NCBI GenBank assembly: GCA_916048095.2
Contig: OU696594.1
Location: 6,103,281 to 6,167,280 of the forward strand
Reading direction: 5' to 3'
Origin: Sacculina carcini
Lineage: Eukaryota > Arthropoda > Thecostraca > Sacculinidae
DNA: 64,000 nt
Part shown: positions 41,987 through 53,061 of the stretch, piece by piece
Numbering within the stretch: the first letter of the stretch is position 1
Layout of the letters: each line of letters opens with the position of its first letter
The notes under the pieces: generated by a model
The model's input: the letters and a program-made list of their open reading frames with translations, nothing else
Database searches by the model: none
Told to the model about the DNA's origin: nothing
Made by a program: the position numbers and the translations under genes

Positions 41987-42001
41987 TGTGTGCACGCGCA
42001 G

Positions 42002-42291
42002 GTATATGATGACGACCGGTTTTCAGTGCGCAATGCTGCCGTGATCTCACTGAACGACCCTGGCACCGCCGCTGCTAGCACGTGTGATAATTCACGTGCC
42101 AGCGAGTGTGGCCAGGAGGTGTTCGCTTCAGTGTTGGCTGAATTCAAGAGAATCACTTATCAATTGCCAGGTAGCAATGGAGATGATAAGCAAGAGTATG
42201 AGAGCAGACAGCAGAGTAAGAGAGCAGCTCTGCAGTGTGTCAGCAGATTGGCTCGTCACGCGCCCGCATATCTCTGGCAGCAACATTTCCA
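42002..42291 (+). CDS. CLASP: CLASP fusion exon T'Q, copy 3
   Basis: 290 bp, the same structure as the exon at 36003-36292: it begins VYDDDRFSVRNAAV after gcacgcgcag, passes into ISLNDPGTAAASTC and ends LWQQHF plus two bases at a gtgtgt donor. It has private changes (AEFKRITYQLPG). The next intron holds the huge CA tract and a full LINE; the partner exon R lies 9.1 kb downstream at 51439. Confidence 0.75.
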
Positions 42292-42336
42292 GTGTGTATA
42301 TCCCGCCGCGGGCTCAAGCACACTTCCTCTCTCCCT

Positions 42337-43323
<987 letters not shown>

Positions 43324-43941
43324 GCTTGAGGAGCTTGGAGTCGCTTGTGAGGAGTCGTGCTGTGCGGTCGTGTTTAGAATCGGTCCTGGTTTAGCTTAGT
43401 TTATATCTGCGTATTTGAGTTTTTTATGCTAGGGAGCATATAGGTGCAGTGTTGAGAGCGTGCTGCAGCAGTGTACGGGGCCTCGCGTGCCTGTGTGCAC
43501 TATTGTGCGCGTTCTGCGCTTTCGCACATTGATCAATTTGCACATTGAATTAGATATTTGATCATTGTTTCGGCCAATTTGAACGCAAAACACGTCAAGA
43601 AAAATTTGAATCAAAACCATGTGCCACATTGATTGTGGCGCGCCCGGTATTTATATTTTGCACTTAGCGGATTAGTTTAGACTTGGTATTGTGTCTAAGA
43701 AATTTTAAAACTGAAGAGAAGGAGAGCAACATCATACAGACTGGAAATAGCCAGTAGTGAGCGACACTGCCAGAGATCTCGGAACTGCAAACTTGTAAAC
43801 TTGAGTGCAGGCGCACGGATTTTGCACTAGTGTCCAAGTTAGTACAGGTGAGGCACACTATATATTCAATTCTACTTGAAGATATCAGCAATTCTGGTTT
43901 CGTTAACAAAGAATTTAACTTGGTGTAATAACGTGAACCAA

Positions 43942-44077
43942 ATGGCTGGTACGACAGTGAAAACAACCGAGAGTGGCACTAACAGTCCGCTGACTGAGCC
44001 CACCACGCTAGACAAGCCCGGTGGTAGTGAACGCAAACACTCTGAGACTGTTCCAACTACGGATGATCGGTGTATAG
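43942..44077 (+). CDS. LINE ORF1, N-terminal part before LTR insertion
   Basis: It opens at ATG (MAGTTVKTTESGTNS) after a 620-bp 5' UTR and runs through a Ser/Thr-rich leader to DDRCI, where the TATAG target site of the LTR element interrupts it. CI is the start of a zinc finger whose remaining residues lie after the element. As it stands the frame stops at a TAG two codons into the LTR. Confidence 0.75.
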
Positions 44078-44234
44078 TGTAGTGTGATGCTGCCCCGCCC
44101 AGAGGGCGCGGGCGCGGCTAGCGTGGATGACGCTACCCGCTACGAGTCAGTGTGTGTCCAGCAGTGGTCGTGTGCAGGTCGTGACTTTGTTACCCTATTG
44201 TACGTGTCCGCTTGTAACCACGCTTTATAATACA
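44078..44234 (+). repeat. 5' LTR, 157 bp
   Basis: Starts tgtagtgtgatgctgcc and ends ctttataataca. Identical to 46876-47032. The gag ATG overlaps the LTR/primer-site junction. Confidence 0.95.
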
Positions 44235-46567
44235 TGGCGCAGCCGACTGAGACTCAGCAGGCTCTTCTGGAAGGTCAGCAACGACAGCTGGACCAGTTGA
44301 CATCGCTGGTAAGCATGCTCGCCCGGCAGCAGCTGGAACCGGCAGCCCCCGCCGGTGCACCTGCTGTGGCTCCCCGGGTGAATGCCCCGCCGCCAGCCCG
44401 CCTGTCCTACGACACGACTGCAGCTGGGTTCACAGCGTGGAAGGAACGAGTGCTGGCTCATGGCACGTTATCTGGCAGCGAAAAACTCAGCCCAGCCCAG
44501 CAACAAGCGCTGCTCACCACGCTGCTGGACGATGAGTGGTGCCGCATCATCCGACACTCTGTGGCTCTACCGGCGGACGCTGATCTGCCAGCCTGCATTG
44601 AGCTGCTGGAAAACCACCAGCGGTCACGTCAGCAGGTGTTAGTGCAGCGCCGGCATTTTTTCTCCCGCCGCCAGCACGACGGGGAGAAGGTGGGTGACTT
44701 CGTGCTCTCCCTGCGTGAGATTGCGGCCTGCTGCGATTTCTGCAGCAGTTGCCGCGATGAGCGCATTCGCGACCAGATCGTCATGGGGACCGCTGACTCC
44801 ACTGCCCTGCACCAGCTGCTGCAGGTTGCCCACAACGAATTGTCGCTGGAGAGGGCAGTCAAAATTTGCGAGTCAGCGGAGTGCGTCCGCCATGATGTTG
44901 TGGCCATGCAGCGAGCCACGCCCGATGTGGCTAGTTCGGCCACCATCCGTACAGAGGTCGCCGCCGTGCGCCGTCAACCACTGCGCATGCGCGAGCATTT
45001 CGGCCGGCAGCCACTGCGCATGCGCGACCAGCATGACCGTCAACCACTGCGCATGCGCGACCAACCGAACCTGCAGTCAGCTGATGGTGGCAACGGCTCT
45101 GCATGCGATCGCTGCGGCCAAAGACACCAGACGGCGCCATGCCGCGCTGCTGACTGCGTCTGTCGCCGATGCGGAAAGCGCGGCCACTACGCGCGTGCAT
45201 GCCGTGCGTCCCAGTCCGGCGCGGGCCGCCGCCGAAACAACTTCGTCGAATATGTTGGCTGTGATGCAAACGATGGTGTTGTGAACGACGAAAATACACA
45301 AGACACATTGTATATCGGTGATATTTTTGATCGTGCTGAACGCACCCGTTTGACCACCGTGGGCCTAACCGTTTCCGTGGGGGGGCACCAACCGCGCAAA
45401 ATCACATGGCGCTGTGATTCTGGGGCCGATGTCTCCGTAGTAGATGCTGTAGTCGCGCAGCAGCTCGGGGTAGCCGCCAAGAGCTTATGTCCACCGCCGT
45501 CGCGCCTGCGGGTCGCCAACGGCCAGCCACTGCGGTGTTTGGGTACATTCGAGGCGCTGCTGCGACTTGGCGACGCTTCTTGCCGCTCCACAGTGTACGT
45601 GGTGCCGTCAGTGCGGCGCCCTCTGCTCTGTTGGCGGGACGCAGTGGAACTGCGCCTGCTGCACCGCGCATTTCCGCGCCAGATGTCACGCGAGCAGCAT
45701 CTACAGCAGGTGACCGCAGGACCGTCAGTCCCGATGCCGCGACATTGCCCTCGCTGGACCAGCGCGGCGCAGCCTACCGCTGCAGAGCGACGGGCACACA
45801 GCGAGCAATTGTTGGCGGCCTTCACTCGCGTGTTCTCTACGGACGGTCCCCTCCGCGAGATGACTGGCGGTGCAATGCGGATTGACCTCCGAGATGATGC
45901 CGTGCCCAACAATGTGACCGCCCCTCGTTCTGTGCCATTCTGCCACCGCGCCCAGGCACAACAGCAGCTGGAGCAGCTGCAGCAGCAAGGCGTCATTGAG
46001 CCGGTGTCCCACCCGACTGACTGGTGCTCGCCCATTGTCGTGGTCGGCAAACGAAATGCGGACGGCACGCCCAACGGTTGCCGCCTCACGGTGGACTTTA
46101 CCCGTCTCAATCGTTTCGTCCGCCGACCGACTCATCCGGTTCGCTCGCCTGTCGAGGCCGTAGCCAGCATGGGCCTCGGCAACCGGTGGTTCACCCAGGT
46201 GGACGCCCTACAGGGCTACTTTCAGGTGCCCCTGCGCCGCGAGGACCGAGACCTCACCACTTTCATCACGCCGTGGGGTCGGTTCAGGTTCTGCCGGGCG
46301 CCAATGGGCCTGGTGTCAAGCGGCGACGAGTTCAACCGGCGCGGCGACGTCGCCTTGGCTGGCTTAGCGGACTCGTGCAAGATTGTTGACGACGTGCTGG
46401 TGCACACTGCCAGCTACGACGACCATCTGCAGCGAGTCTGGCAACTACTGCAGCGCTGTGACGACGCCGGCGTCACTTTGAACCGGAAAAAGTTTGTCTT
46501 TGCGACCACTGCCTCGTCGCCGCCAGTACGCGGTACGCTTACCGCATGGCGGTCTCTACTGGCGTAA
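44234..46567 (+). CDS. Gag-protease-RT polyprotein, truncated after RT
   Basis: A single 777-codon frame. The coiled N-terminus (ALLEGQQRQLDQLTSL) leads into a capsid-like body, then three tandem RQPLRMR motifs near residues 245-275. The nucleocapsid has C-x2-C..C and CRRCGKRGHYARAC. Protease: WRCDSGADVSVV. RT: LTVDFTRLNRFVRR, FTQVDALQGYFQ, FCRAPMGLVSSGDEF and KIVDDVLVH (VDD box). The frame leaves RT at NRKKFVFATT and enters unrelated codons (ASSPPVRGTL), which marks the internal deletion. Gag and protease look intact; the polymerase lacks its end and RNase H. Confidence 0.9.
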   Translation: MAQPTETQQALLEGQQRQLDQLTSLVSMLARQQLEPAAPAGAPAVAPRVNAPPPARLSYDTTAAGFTAWKERVLAHGTLSGSEKLSPAQQQALLTTLLDDEWCRIIRHSVALPADADLPACIELLENHQRSRQQVLVQRRHFFSRRQHDGEKVGDFVLSLREIAACCDFCSSCRDERIRDQIVMGTADSTALHQLLQVAHNELSLERAVKICESAECVRHDVVAMQRATPDVASSATIRTEVAAVRRQPLRMREHFGRQPLRMRDQHDRQPLRMRDQPNLQSADGGNGSACDRCGQRHQTAPCRAADCVCRRCGKRGHYARACRASQSGAGRRRNNFVEYVGCDANDGVVNDENTQDTLYIGDIFDRAERTRLTTVGLTVSVGGHQPRKITWRCDSGADVSVVDAVVAQQLGVAAKSLCPPPSRLRVANGQPLRCLGTFEALLRLGDASCRSTVYVVPSVRRPLLCWRDAVELRLLHRAFPRQMSREQHLQQVTAGPSVPMPRHCPRWTSAAQPTAAERRAHSEQLLAAFTRVFSTDGPLREMTGGAMRIDLRDDAVPNNVTAPRSVPFCHRAQAQQQLEQLQQQGVIEPVSHPTDWCSPIVVVGKRNADGTPNGCRLTVDFTRLNRFVRRPTHPVRSPVEAVASMGLGNRWFTQVDALQGYFQVPLRREDRDLTTFITPWGRFRFCRAPMGLVSSGDEFNRRGDVALAGLADSCKIVDDVLVHTASYDDHLQRVWQLLQRCDDAGVTLNRKKFVFATTASSPPVRGTLTAWRSLLA

Positions 46568-46880
46568 CCGCCGCCACCTGCGGCCAGCAGTCAGCGCACC
46601 CGCCTCCGAAGTGCCGCCGCCACCATTCGTCAGCGCAGCGCGGCCAGAGGCCATGTGCCTGCCTTGCCCACAGCTGTCGCCGCCGCAACCGCCGCGAGAG
46701 ACCAGCAGCAGCAGCGGACCCGCGCCGCCGCCGGGGGAGGATGTGAGCGGAACATCAGAGGCTCCACATACACCAAACCCTCGCCGAAGCGACCGAACCC
46801 GCAGACCGCCGCCGCACCTGAGCGACTACGTCTGCAGGACCAGCAGCGCCCCCCTTCCGCCGCTTGGAGGGGAGATGTAG
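46568..46880 (+). pseudogene. Leftover Pol C-terminal tail
   Basis: In the +1 frame relative to the polyprotein, a Pro-rich segment ends NPRRSDRTRRPPPHLSDYV and a stop at the 3' LTR, matching the usual Gypsy Pol tail. Everything between RT and this tail is missing. Confidence 0.7.
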
Positions 46881-47032
46881 TGTGATGCTGCCCCGCCCAG
46901 AGGGCGCGGGCGCGGCTAGCGTGGATGACGCTACCCGCTACGAGTCAGTGTGTGTCCAGCAGTGGTCGTGTGCAGGTCGTGACTTTGTTACCCTATTGTA
47001 CGTGTCCGCTTGTAACCACGCTTTATAATACA
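46876..47032 (+). repeat. 3' LTR, 157 bp
   Basis: Identical copy of 44078-44234, followed by TATAG (47033-47037). Confidence 0.95.
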
Positions 47033-47037
47033 TATAG

Positions 47038-48002
47038 TATGCAGCAAAAAATGCATGTCTGAGTGTGTGAAGTGTAGAAACTGTAAACGTTTTGTACACC
47101 CGAAGTGTTCTGGTCTGCCTGCGTACGCCATTGTGACCTTTCTTAATACGAGGAGTCAGTATACATGTGAACCGTGTGTTGTCAAGCAACTCGGTGAGCA
47201 AGCCGAAATGCTGTTTGCGAAAGTTCATGCTTTGATGAATGGCGAAAACGGATCGAAACAAAGTGTGCTGAACTCCGATGATGCAATTGTGGATGACTGC
47301 ACACACCAGGGTGTTGTTTCTGATGACGGTAAACAATCAGAACGTGTACAAAACGTCGTATCGACAAAAACGGATGCACGAAAAACAAAAGTGTGTCATT
47401 TCTACAAACAAAATAAATGTAAATACGGACTGAAGGGTCGTGACTGCCCTTATGCTCACCCAAAACTGTGCTACAGGTATAAACGGTGTGGTTTGGATCC
47501 AGTCAATGGATGCAAGAAAGGAAAAGATTGTCAATATTTCCACCCACCTATCTGTTCGGGCTCAGAAAAAAGAAGCGAGTGTTTAAACGAAAAGTGCACT
47601 CGTTTGCACCTAAGGGGCACACGTCGACGAGCCTCCGCGGAAAGTAAGCACTGGGAAGCTCAACGTCTGGAAAATGCCCCGGATCTCTCAAACAATGAGC
47701 GTGATCGAATTGCTGCGAGAACGACTGTACCACGGAAGCACCGACACGAACGCGTACAGCCAGCGGCGCAACCCGCCTACCATTCGTACACACAGCCTGA
47801 ATACTCGCAAACCGCGGTGCCTTTTTTAGTGCACCAGATGCAGCAAATGCAATCAGTGCAGCACCAGATACTGCAGCTGTTGAAGATGAATTCCTGGCAG
47901 TGGAGCCCCCAACACACCGACCACCAGAGCGTCTATCGCCACAATCAACAGCAGCAACAACTGCCGCATCAAAACGCAGCACCGATGGCGTGTACAAGAT
48001 AA
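47038..48002 (+). CDS. LINE ORF1, main part: PHD-like and CCCH zinc fingers
   Basis: Past one copy of the TATAG duplication the ORF1 frame resumes with a PHD-like finger (CVKCRNCKRFVHPKC, ending YTCEPC). It is followed by CCCH fingers: CHFYKQNKCKYGLKGRDC with YAH, and a second ending GCKKGKDCQYFH, then a Gln-rich tail. CCCH fingers usually bind RNA and PHD fingers bind histone tails, so this ORF1 may tie element RNA to chromatin; that role is inference. ORF1 ends inside ORF2, overlapping by about 100 bp in another frame. Confidence 0.85.
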
Positions 48003-50959
48003 TATACCTCAATATAGCTGGCCTCTTACCGTACCGATTCAGAGGCAAAATAAAACTGCTAGAAGAATATGCAAAAAACGAAAATGCTTTTTTGATTTCT
48101 ATTACCGAATCCCATCTTAAAGAATACGTTATGGACGCTGAAGTTCAAATGCCAAATTTCGTGTCATTCAGAACCGATAGGAGTGGCCAACGAAAGAAGG
48201 GAGGTGTTATCACCTTCCTGGGGCACAAATTTGCGTCAAATGCAGAGGTGTTGCTCTCGTCCTCCAATGGCTTCACGGAGGTACAAGTACTGTTTCTTAA
48301 AAAGATTAATACACTGTATATTAACATGTACAGACCTCCAGATTGCCCAAAAAACAATTTCATTGACCAGTTGGTAGAAGTGAGGAAAGTATTCGAGTCT
48401 GTGCCTGCTCCGACCCCCACCATCATATTCACTGGGGACTTAAATTTTCCGCATATAAACTGGGAATCAGAAACTGTGTACGGTGGGTCTTTAGATATGA
48501 GGGACCAGGCAGAAATGTTCCTTATGTTAATCCGGGACCACTATCTGAGCCAGTTAATTCGTTCTCCGACGAGAGGCGATAACGTGTTGGACGTTGTCTT
48601 GACAAACAACAACGACATTTTTGAAGAATACACTGTAAATAAGACCCACCTATCAGACCACAATGTGATTACACTGGCCACCAACTTTCTTCAGGCCCCA
48701 GTGGTGAAAGATTACGTCAATATGAACTCAATCACGTTTAGTTGTTTGAACTTTCATAGCCAATCGATCTGCTGGAACGACTTGAAGAACGACCTGAGGA
48801 GAGTGGATTGGCATCAACAGATGCTCGAGCGTGATCCTGGAGCTCAGTACAATGTCCTGATCTCTAAGTGCCTGGAAGTTTCATTGAGACACGTGCCTCA
48901 CAAGAAGCCACTCCCTACAACGCACATACCGCGAGACAGAAAAGTCTTGATGAGAAGGAGATCAAAGTTGCGTAAAAGACTCGAAACTACTATTGATTTT
49001 CGGCGCAGAGCACAATTAGAGGGACAAATTGGATCCATAGAAGATGAATTGAAAGAGTCTGTGGAAACTGAAGACAACAGAAAGGAGGAGCATGCTGTGT
49101 CCTGCATTAAGAGCAACCCTAAGTACTTTTATAAGTATGCGGCCAACAAATTGCGTACAAGAACGGGCGTTGGTAGCCTGGTAGATGCCGACGGTCGGTC
49201 CGTGGATGACCCAGGAGATGTTGCTGATGTCCTTCGACAGCAATACGAGAGTGTCTTCAGTACTCCAGACAAATATCAAATCGTTACAACTCCCACAGAT
49301 CTGTTCTCGGATACTGCAGAGTGTCTGACGGACGTTGAACTCACTCCAGGTGGTATTGTGCAAGCAATCAACGAGTTAAAAGTCAACACAGCCGCTGGTC
49401 CAGATCAGTTTCCTGCAGCATTGCTGAAGGCGTGTGCCGACGAACTCTGCATTCCTCTGTTGCTGCTTTATCAAAACTCTTTAAGGACTGGAATTGTTCC
49501 AGCTGGTTTGAAAAACGCGAAAATTACACCGATATATAAAGGCGGCAGTAGAACCGAACCAAAAAACTACCGACCAGTGTCTCTCACTTCCCACATCGTT
49601 AAGGTATTTGAAAAGATTCTGGTGAAGGAGATGGCAACATATCTGGAGGACAAGGGTAAGCTAAACGAGAACCAGCACGGATTTCGTTCAGGTCGATCCT
49701 GTTTGTCGCAGTTGCTCGCACACTACAACACTGTGTTGAAGTATTTGGATAACGGCCAGAACGTTGACGTGGTCTACCTGGACTTTTCAAAGGCTTTCGA
49801 TAAGGTGGACCACGGCATACTCCTACGCAAAATTCGCCAAAGCGGAGTATCGGGAAACCTCGGACGTTGGCTGCACTGTTTTCTAACGGACAGAACACAG
49901 ACTGTGGCAGTGAACGGTGCTGAATCCAGGCAGTCGAAAGTGGATAGCGGAGTGCCACAGGGAACTGTACTGGGCCCACTGCTGTTTATCATCCATATTT
50001 CTGATATTGATCTGAATGTGCAGCACTCGTCAGTTGCGTCGTTCGCGGATGACACTCGCGTCATGCGGCCGATTGCCTCGTCGGCAGACACTAATTTGTT
50101 GCAGGCGGATCTCGGATCCCTGTATCAGTGGGCTGAGCTGAACAATATGGCGTTTAACGACCATAAGTTTGAACATGTTAGCTACAGACACAATGCAGGC
50201 TGCGGATACTCGCACTGCTACATTGCCCACGATAATTCTCCCATCGCTATCAAACAGCACGTTAGAGATTTGGGTATCACCATGAGTATCGATGGAAAAT
50301 TTACTGTGCACATACAGAACGTGGTGAAGAGAGCCCGATGCCAAGCCGGGTGGATCCTTCGTACATTCCGAACTCGAGACGAAACACTAATGCTGACTTT
50401 ATACAGGTCGCTTGTGCTGCCGCTGCTGGAGTATTGCTGCCAACTCTGGAGTCCCTGGAAAGTCGGAGAAAAGCAGCTACTTGAAGGAGTTCAGCGGTCT
50501 TTCACCGCAAAAGTGGTTAATGTCAGGCATCTGGGATACTGGGACAGGCTTGTGGCTTTGAAGCTGTACTCGTTGGAGCGACGCCGTGAGAGGTATCTGA
50601 TCATCTATCTGTTCAAAATACTGACAGGTAGGGTGACAAACAGTGTTGGTATCCGTCTTTACACTCACGCGCGCTTGGGTCCCATGTGTCATATCGAAAA
50701 ATCGAATCCCAGAGCGGCTGCCAGAATAAGAACACTCAAGGACAATGCCTTCTTAGTTGGAGCCGCACGCTTGTTCAACGCGCTGCCCAGACATCTGCGT
50801 GTTACGGATGGTTACAGTCCGGAACAGTACAAACATAAATTAGACGAGTTCTTGACTACATTACCGGACCAGCCGAAACTGCCGCATTATAACATCCGAG
50901 CATCCAGCAACTCAATCGTAGACCAGCTGGCGCTGAGACGAGCGGACGGACATTTTTAG
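47900..50959 (+). CDS. LINE ORF2: APE endonuclease and reverse transcriptase, intact
   Basis: A 1019-codon frame. Endonuclease: IIYLNIAGLL (Asn), ISITESHLKEY (Glu), YINMYRPPDC, IIFTGDLNFPHINWE and THLSDHNVITL (Asp-His). RT: NYRPVSLTSHIVKVFEK, NENQHGFRSGRSC, VVYLDFSKAFDKVDH (box A), DSGVPQGTVLGPLLF (box B), ASFADDTRV (FADD, box C), LGITMSIDGKF, then a C-terminal PLLEYCCQLWSPW segment. No stop or frameshift is visible. The frame opens on a non-ATG codon within the ORF1 end, so ORF2 is probably translated by reinitiation or frame change from ORF1. Confidence 0.93.
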   Translation: MEPPTHRPPERLSPQSTAATTAASKRSTDGVYKIIYLNIAGLLPYRFRGKIKLLEEYAKNENAFLISITESHLKEYVMDAEVQMPNFVSFRTDRSGQRKKGGVITFLGHKFASNAEVLLSSSNGFTEVQVLFLKKINTLYINMYRPPDCPKNNFIDQLVEVRKVFESVPAPTPTIIFTGDLNFPHINWESETVYGGSLDMRDQAEMFLMLIRDHYLSQLIRSPTRGDNVLDVVLTNNNDIFEEYTVNKTHLSDHNVITLATNFLQAPVVKDYVNMNSITFSCLNFHSQSICWNDLKNDLRRVDWHQQMLERDPGAQYNVLISKCLEVSLRHVPHKKPLPTTHIPRDRKVLMRRRSKLRKRLETTIDFRRRAQLEGQIGSIEDELKESVETEDNRKEEHAVSCIKSNPKYFYKYAANKLRTRTGVGSLVDADGRSVDDPGDVADVLRQQYESVFSTPDKYQIVTTPTDLFSDTAECLTDVELTPGGIVQAINELKVNTAAGPDQFPAALLKACADELCIPLLLLYQNSLRTGIVPAGLKNAKITPIYKGGSRTEPKNYRPVSLTSHIVKVFEKILVKEMATYLEDKGKLNENQHGFRSGRSCLSQLLAHYNTVLKYLDNGQNVDVVYLDFSKAFDKVDHGILLRKIRQSGVSGNLGRWLHCFLTDRTQTVAVNGAESRQSKVDSGVPQGTVLGPLLFIIHISDIDLNVQHSSVASFADDTRVMRPIASSADTNLLQADLGSLYQWAELNNMAFNDHKFEHVSYRHNAGCGYSHCYIAHDNSPIAIKQHVRDLGITMSIDGKFTVHIQNVVKRARCQAGWILRTFRTRDETLMLTLYRSLVLPLLEYCCQLWSPWKVGEKQLLEGVQRSFTAKVVNVRHLGYWDRLVALKLYSLERRRERYLIIYLFKILTGRVTNSVGIRLYTHARLGPMCHIEKSNPRAAARIRTLKDNAFLVGAARLFNALPRHLRVTDGYSPEQYKHKLDEFLTTLPDQPKLPHYNIRASSNSIVDQLALRRADGHF

Positions 50960-51274
50960 TGGTGGTGCATCAGCATGGCCACGGGCGGGACTGCCAGCCC
51001 AAAACCCAAACTACAGGAACTACAGGAACTACAGGAACACACTCACACACTCACACACACACACACACACTCACACACTCACACACTACTGTCAACAGCG
51101 ACTGATTCACTGGCTAACAAATAAATATGATTTATAATCTCGTGACTTCTATTCTCGAGAACTTCCTAAATGAAATTTCAGTATTATTATTTTTGCTATA
51201 TATTTTGGCAGTAGTGTGTTTGTTTTTGTGTGTGTTTGTGTATGTATGTGTGCGTGTGCATGTATCTTTGCGTA

Positions 51275-51317
<43 letters not shown>

Positions 51318-51348
51318 CTGTATCTGTGTGTGTGTGTGTGTATCTGTA

Positions 51349-51421
<73 letters not shown>

Positions 51422-51438
51422 GTGTTTGTCACGTGCAG

Positions 51439-51712
51439 AGAGTTGTTTCTGCGTGTTATCTACCAGTTGGTTGATGTTACTGGTTGGGGTTATACAACAC
51501 TTGAGAACAGTCACAGAATCAGTGTAGGTGAGGCCAGTCTGTCAACCCTCACTGATATGTTGCGTCGAGATTGTGTGGCTCCCTTGTTCCAGCCATTTGC
51601 CATCAGCCAGATGTTGCTCCTGCAAGTGCTGGACACGCAGCGCGACAAGGACCTTTGTCGAGCAGCAGAAGAGTGTGCCGCCGTGGCTGCAGTCACCCTG
51701 CCTCCCGATACT
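51439..51712 (+). CDS. CLASP: CLASP C-terminal domain, exon R copy 3
   Basis: It follows cacgtgcag after a long GT tract. It is the most diverged R exon (ELFLRVIYQLVDVTGWGY, FAISQMLLLQVLD) and two codons longer, but still phase 2 to phase 0 with no stop. It keeps TQRDKDLCRAAEECAAV, where AEE equals the vertebrate CLASP residues better than the GEE of copies 1 and 2. It may therefore be nearest the ancestral exon. Confidence 0.8.
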
Positions 51713-52148
51713 GTAACACCCCCCTCTCTCTCTATCACCTCTCTTCCATTCATTTGTAATGTCATTTGTTTTTTGTTTGCCATTTTTCACATATTTTCTT
51801 CGTGTTGCATTGTAGCTGTGTTCTTACCTATTCTGTTATTTGTGTCTTTCTTGTGTGCATTTCTCTATCTCTCTCCCGCTCTCTCTTTCGCTCTCGTTCG
51901 CTGCATTCACTGTGATTTTTCTAGTTGTTTGTCGTTTGTTCATTTTCTCTCTCCTTACTCTCATGCTTTCTACTCTGCTCACCTACAACTTCATCTTTCT
52001 CTCTTTCTCGCTATTCTCGCTGTGCGTTCTCTCGAAATTCATTCATTCGCTTCTTTCGTGTATGTGTATGTATGTATGTGTGTTTGTGTGTATGTGTGTG
52101 TGTGTCAATTACACCATCATAATGCTGTGATGATGGTGCGCGAGATAG

Positions 52149-52295
52149 GTGGTGCGCGTGTTGAACCCGCTCATGCAGGGGGCCGAGTTTCCCGTCGACG
52201 TTGCTGCCATCAAGGCTCTCAAAAGAATGGTGGAACATATCAGCGCCGACACTTTGGTGTCATATCTGCCCTCCATCATGCCCAATCTGATCAAG
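52149..52295 (+). CDS. CLASP: CLASP C-terminal domain, exon S copy 3
   Basis: 147 bp, phase 0 at both ends, reading VVRVLNPLMQGAEFPVDV and ending IMPNLIK before gtaaca. The next intron (52296-52536) is short and has no LINE, showing what the intron looked like before the insertion seen in copies 1 and 2. Confidence 0.85.
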
Positions 52296-52536
52296 GTAAC
52301 ACCACACCCCTCTCTCTGTGTATGTCTATCTGTACGTGTGCGTGTCTGTGTTATCCAACATTGGCTTACCTTTGAACCTTTCTTTGAAGCGAATATCAGA
52401 AGACAGCGAGGAACAGCAGATCGAATGTAAGATAGTTGAAATTGCAAGTTATGAAACAGAAATATGCATATAAATACCCATACATCCATACATTCACAAA
52501 ATGAACAAGCTTGTGTGTGTGTGTGTGCACGCGCAG

Positions 52537-52728
52537 GCATATGATGACGACGAGTCTTCAGTGCGCAATGCTGCCGTGTTCTGCATGGCGTCCATTCATA
52601 CGCTGTGTGGAGAAGCCGAGTTGAGACCCCACCTGGCCTCGCTCAACGCCACCAAAATGAAACTGCTCAATTTGAGCATCAAGCAAGCTCAGCAGATGTC
52701 CAAACCCTCATCCACCACGCCCAAATAA
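52537..52728 (+). CDS. CLASP: CLASP terminal exon
   Basis: After gcacgcgcag: AYDDDESSVRNAAVFCMA, SIHTLCGEAELRPHLASL, NATKMKLLNLSIKQAQQM and a short Ser/Pro tail to a TAA. This matches the CLASP C-terminus (GYDN-SESSVRKA-VFC, LKPHLSQL, SKMKLLNLYIKRAQ) almost residue for residue and is the strongest single support for the gene identity. It is the only complete copy of this exon; its first 14 codons are reused in the fusion exons at 36003 and 42002. Confidence 0.92.
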   Translation, partial: AYDDDESSVRNAAVFCMASIHTLCGEAELRPHLASLNATKMKLLNLSIKQAQQMSKPSSTTPK

Positions 52729-52829
52729 CCCGAGCAACTGCGTTCACAAGCACTTGATCAGCTGTTGCTCGAGTAGAGACATTCGCAACAACTGACAGCT
52801 CTCAAGGGCTGGAGCGACGAGGTGTGTTC

Positions 52830-53026
52830 CTGTCTTTCTGTGTTTCACTGTTTCTGTGTTTGATTTTGTGTGTGTTTTAGTGTTTCTGTGTTTGATTTTG
52901 TGTGTGTTTTAGTGTTTCTGTGTTTGATTGTGTGTGTGTGTTTCTGTGTTTCTGTGTTTGATTTTGTGTGTGTTTCAGTGTTTCTGTGTTTGATTTTGTG
53001 TGTGTTTGAGTGTTTCTGTGTTTGAT

Positions 53027-53061
<35 letters not shown>

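Larger units (their letters stand above)
44078..47032 (+). mobile_element. Young, internally deleted Ty3/Gypsy element
   Basis: Two 157-bp LTRs are identical by direct reading (44078-44234, 46876-47032) and flanked by the 5-bp duplication TATAG (44073-44077, 47033-47037). A TGG-type primer site (tggcgcagccgactgag) directly follows the 5' LTR. One frame encodes Gag, protease and most of RT. RNase H and most of integrase are deleted, leaving only the Pol C-terminal tail before the 3' LTR. LTR identity means a very recent insertion, so the deleted form was probably mobilised in trans. Confidence 0.95.

Noticed and set aside
47182..47463. Antisense frames opposite the LINE ORF1
   Set aside because: Shadows of the plus-strand coding frame without motifs.
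52741..52830. Extra CLASP coding exon after the stop
   Set aside because: The frame is stopped (TAA, then TAG), and the residues do not match the family, whose C-terminus is already complete.
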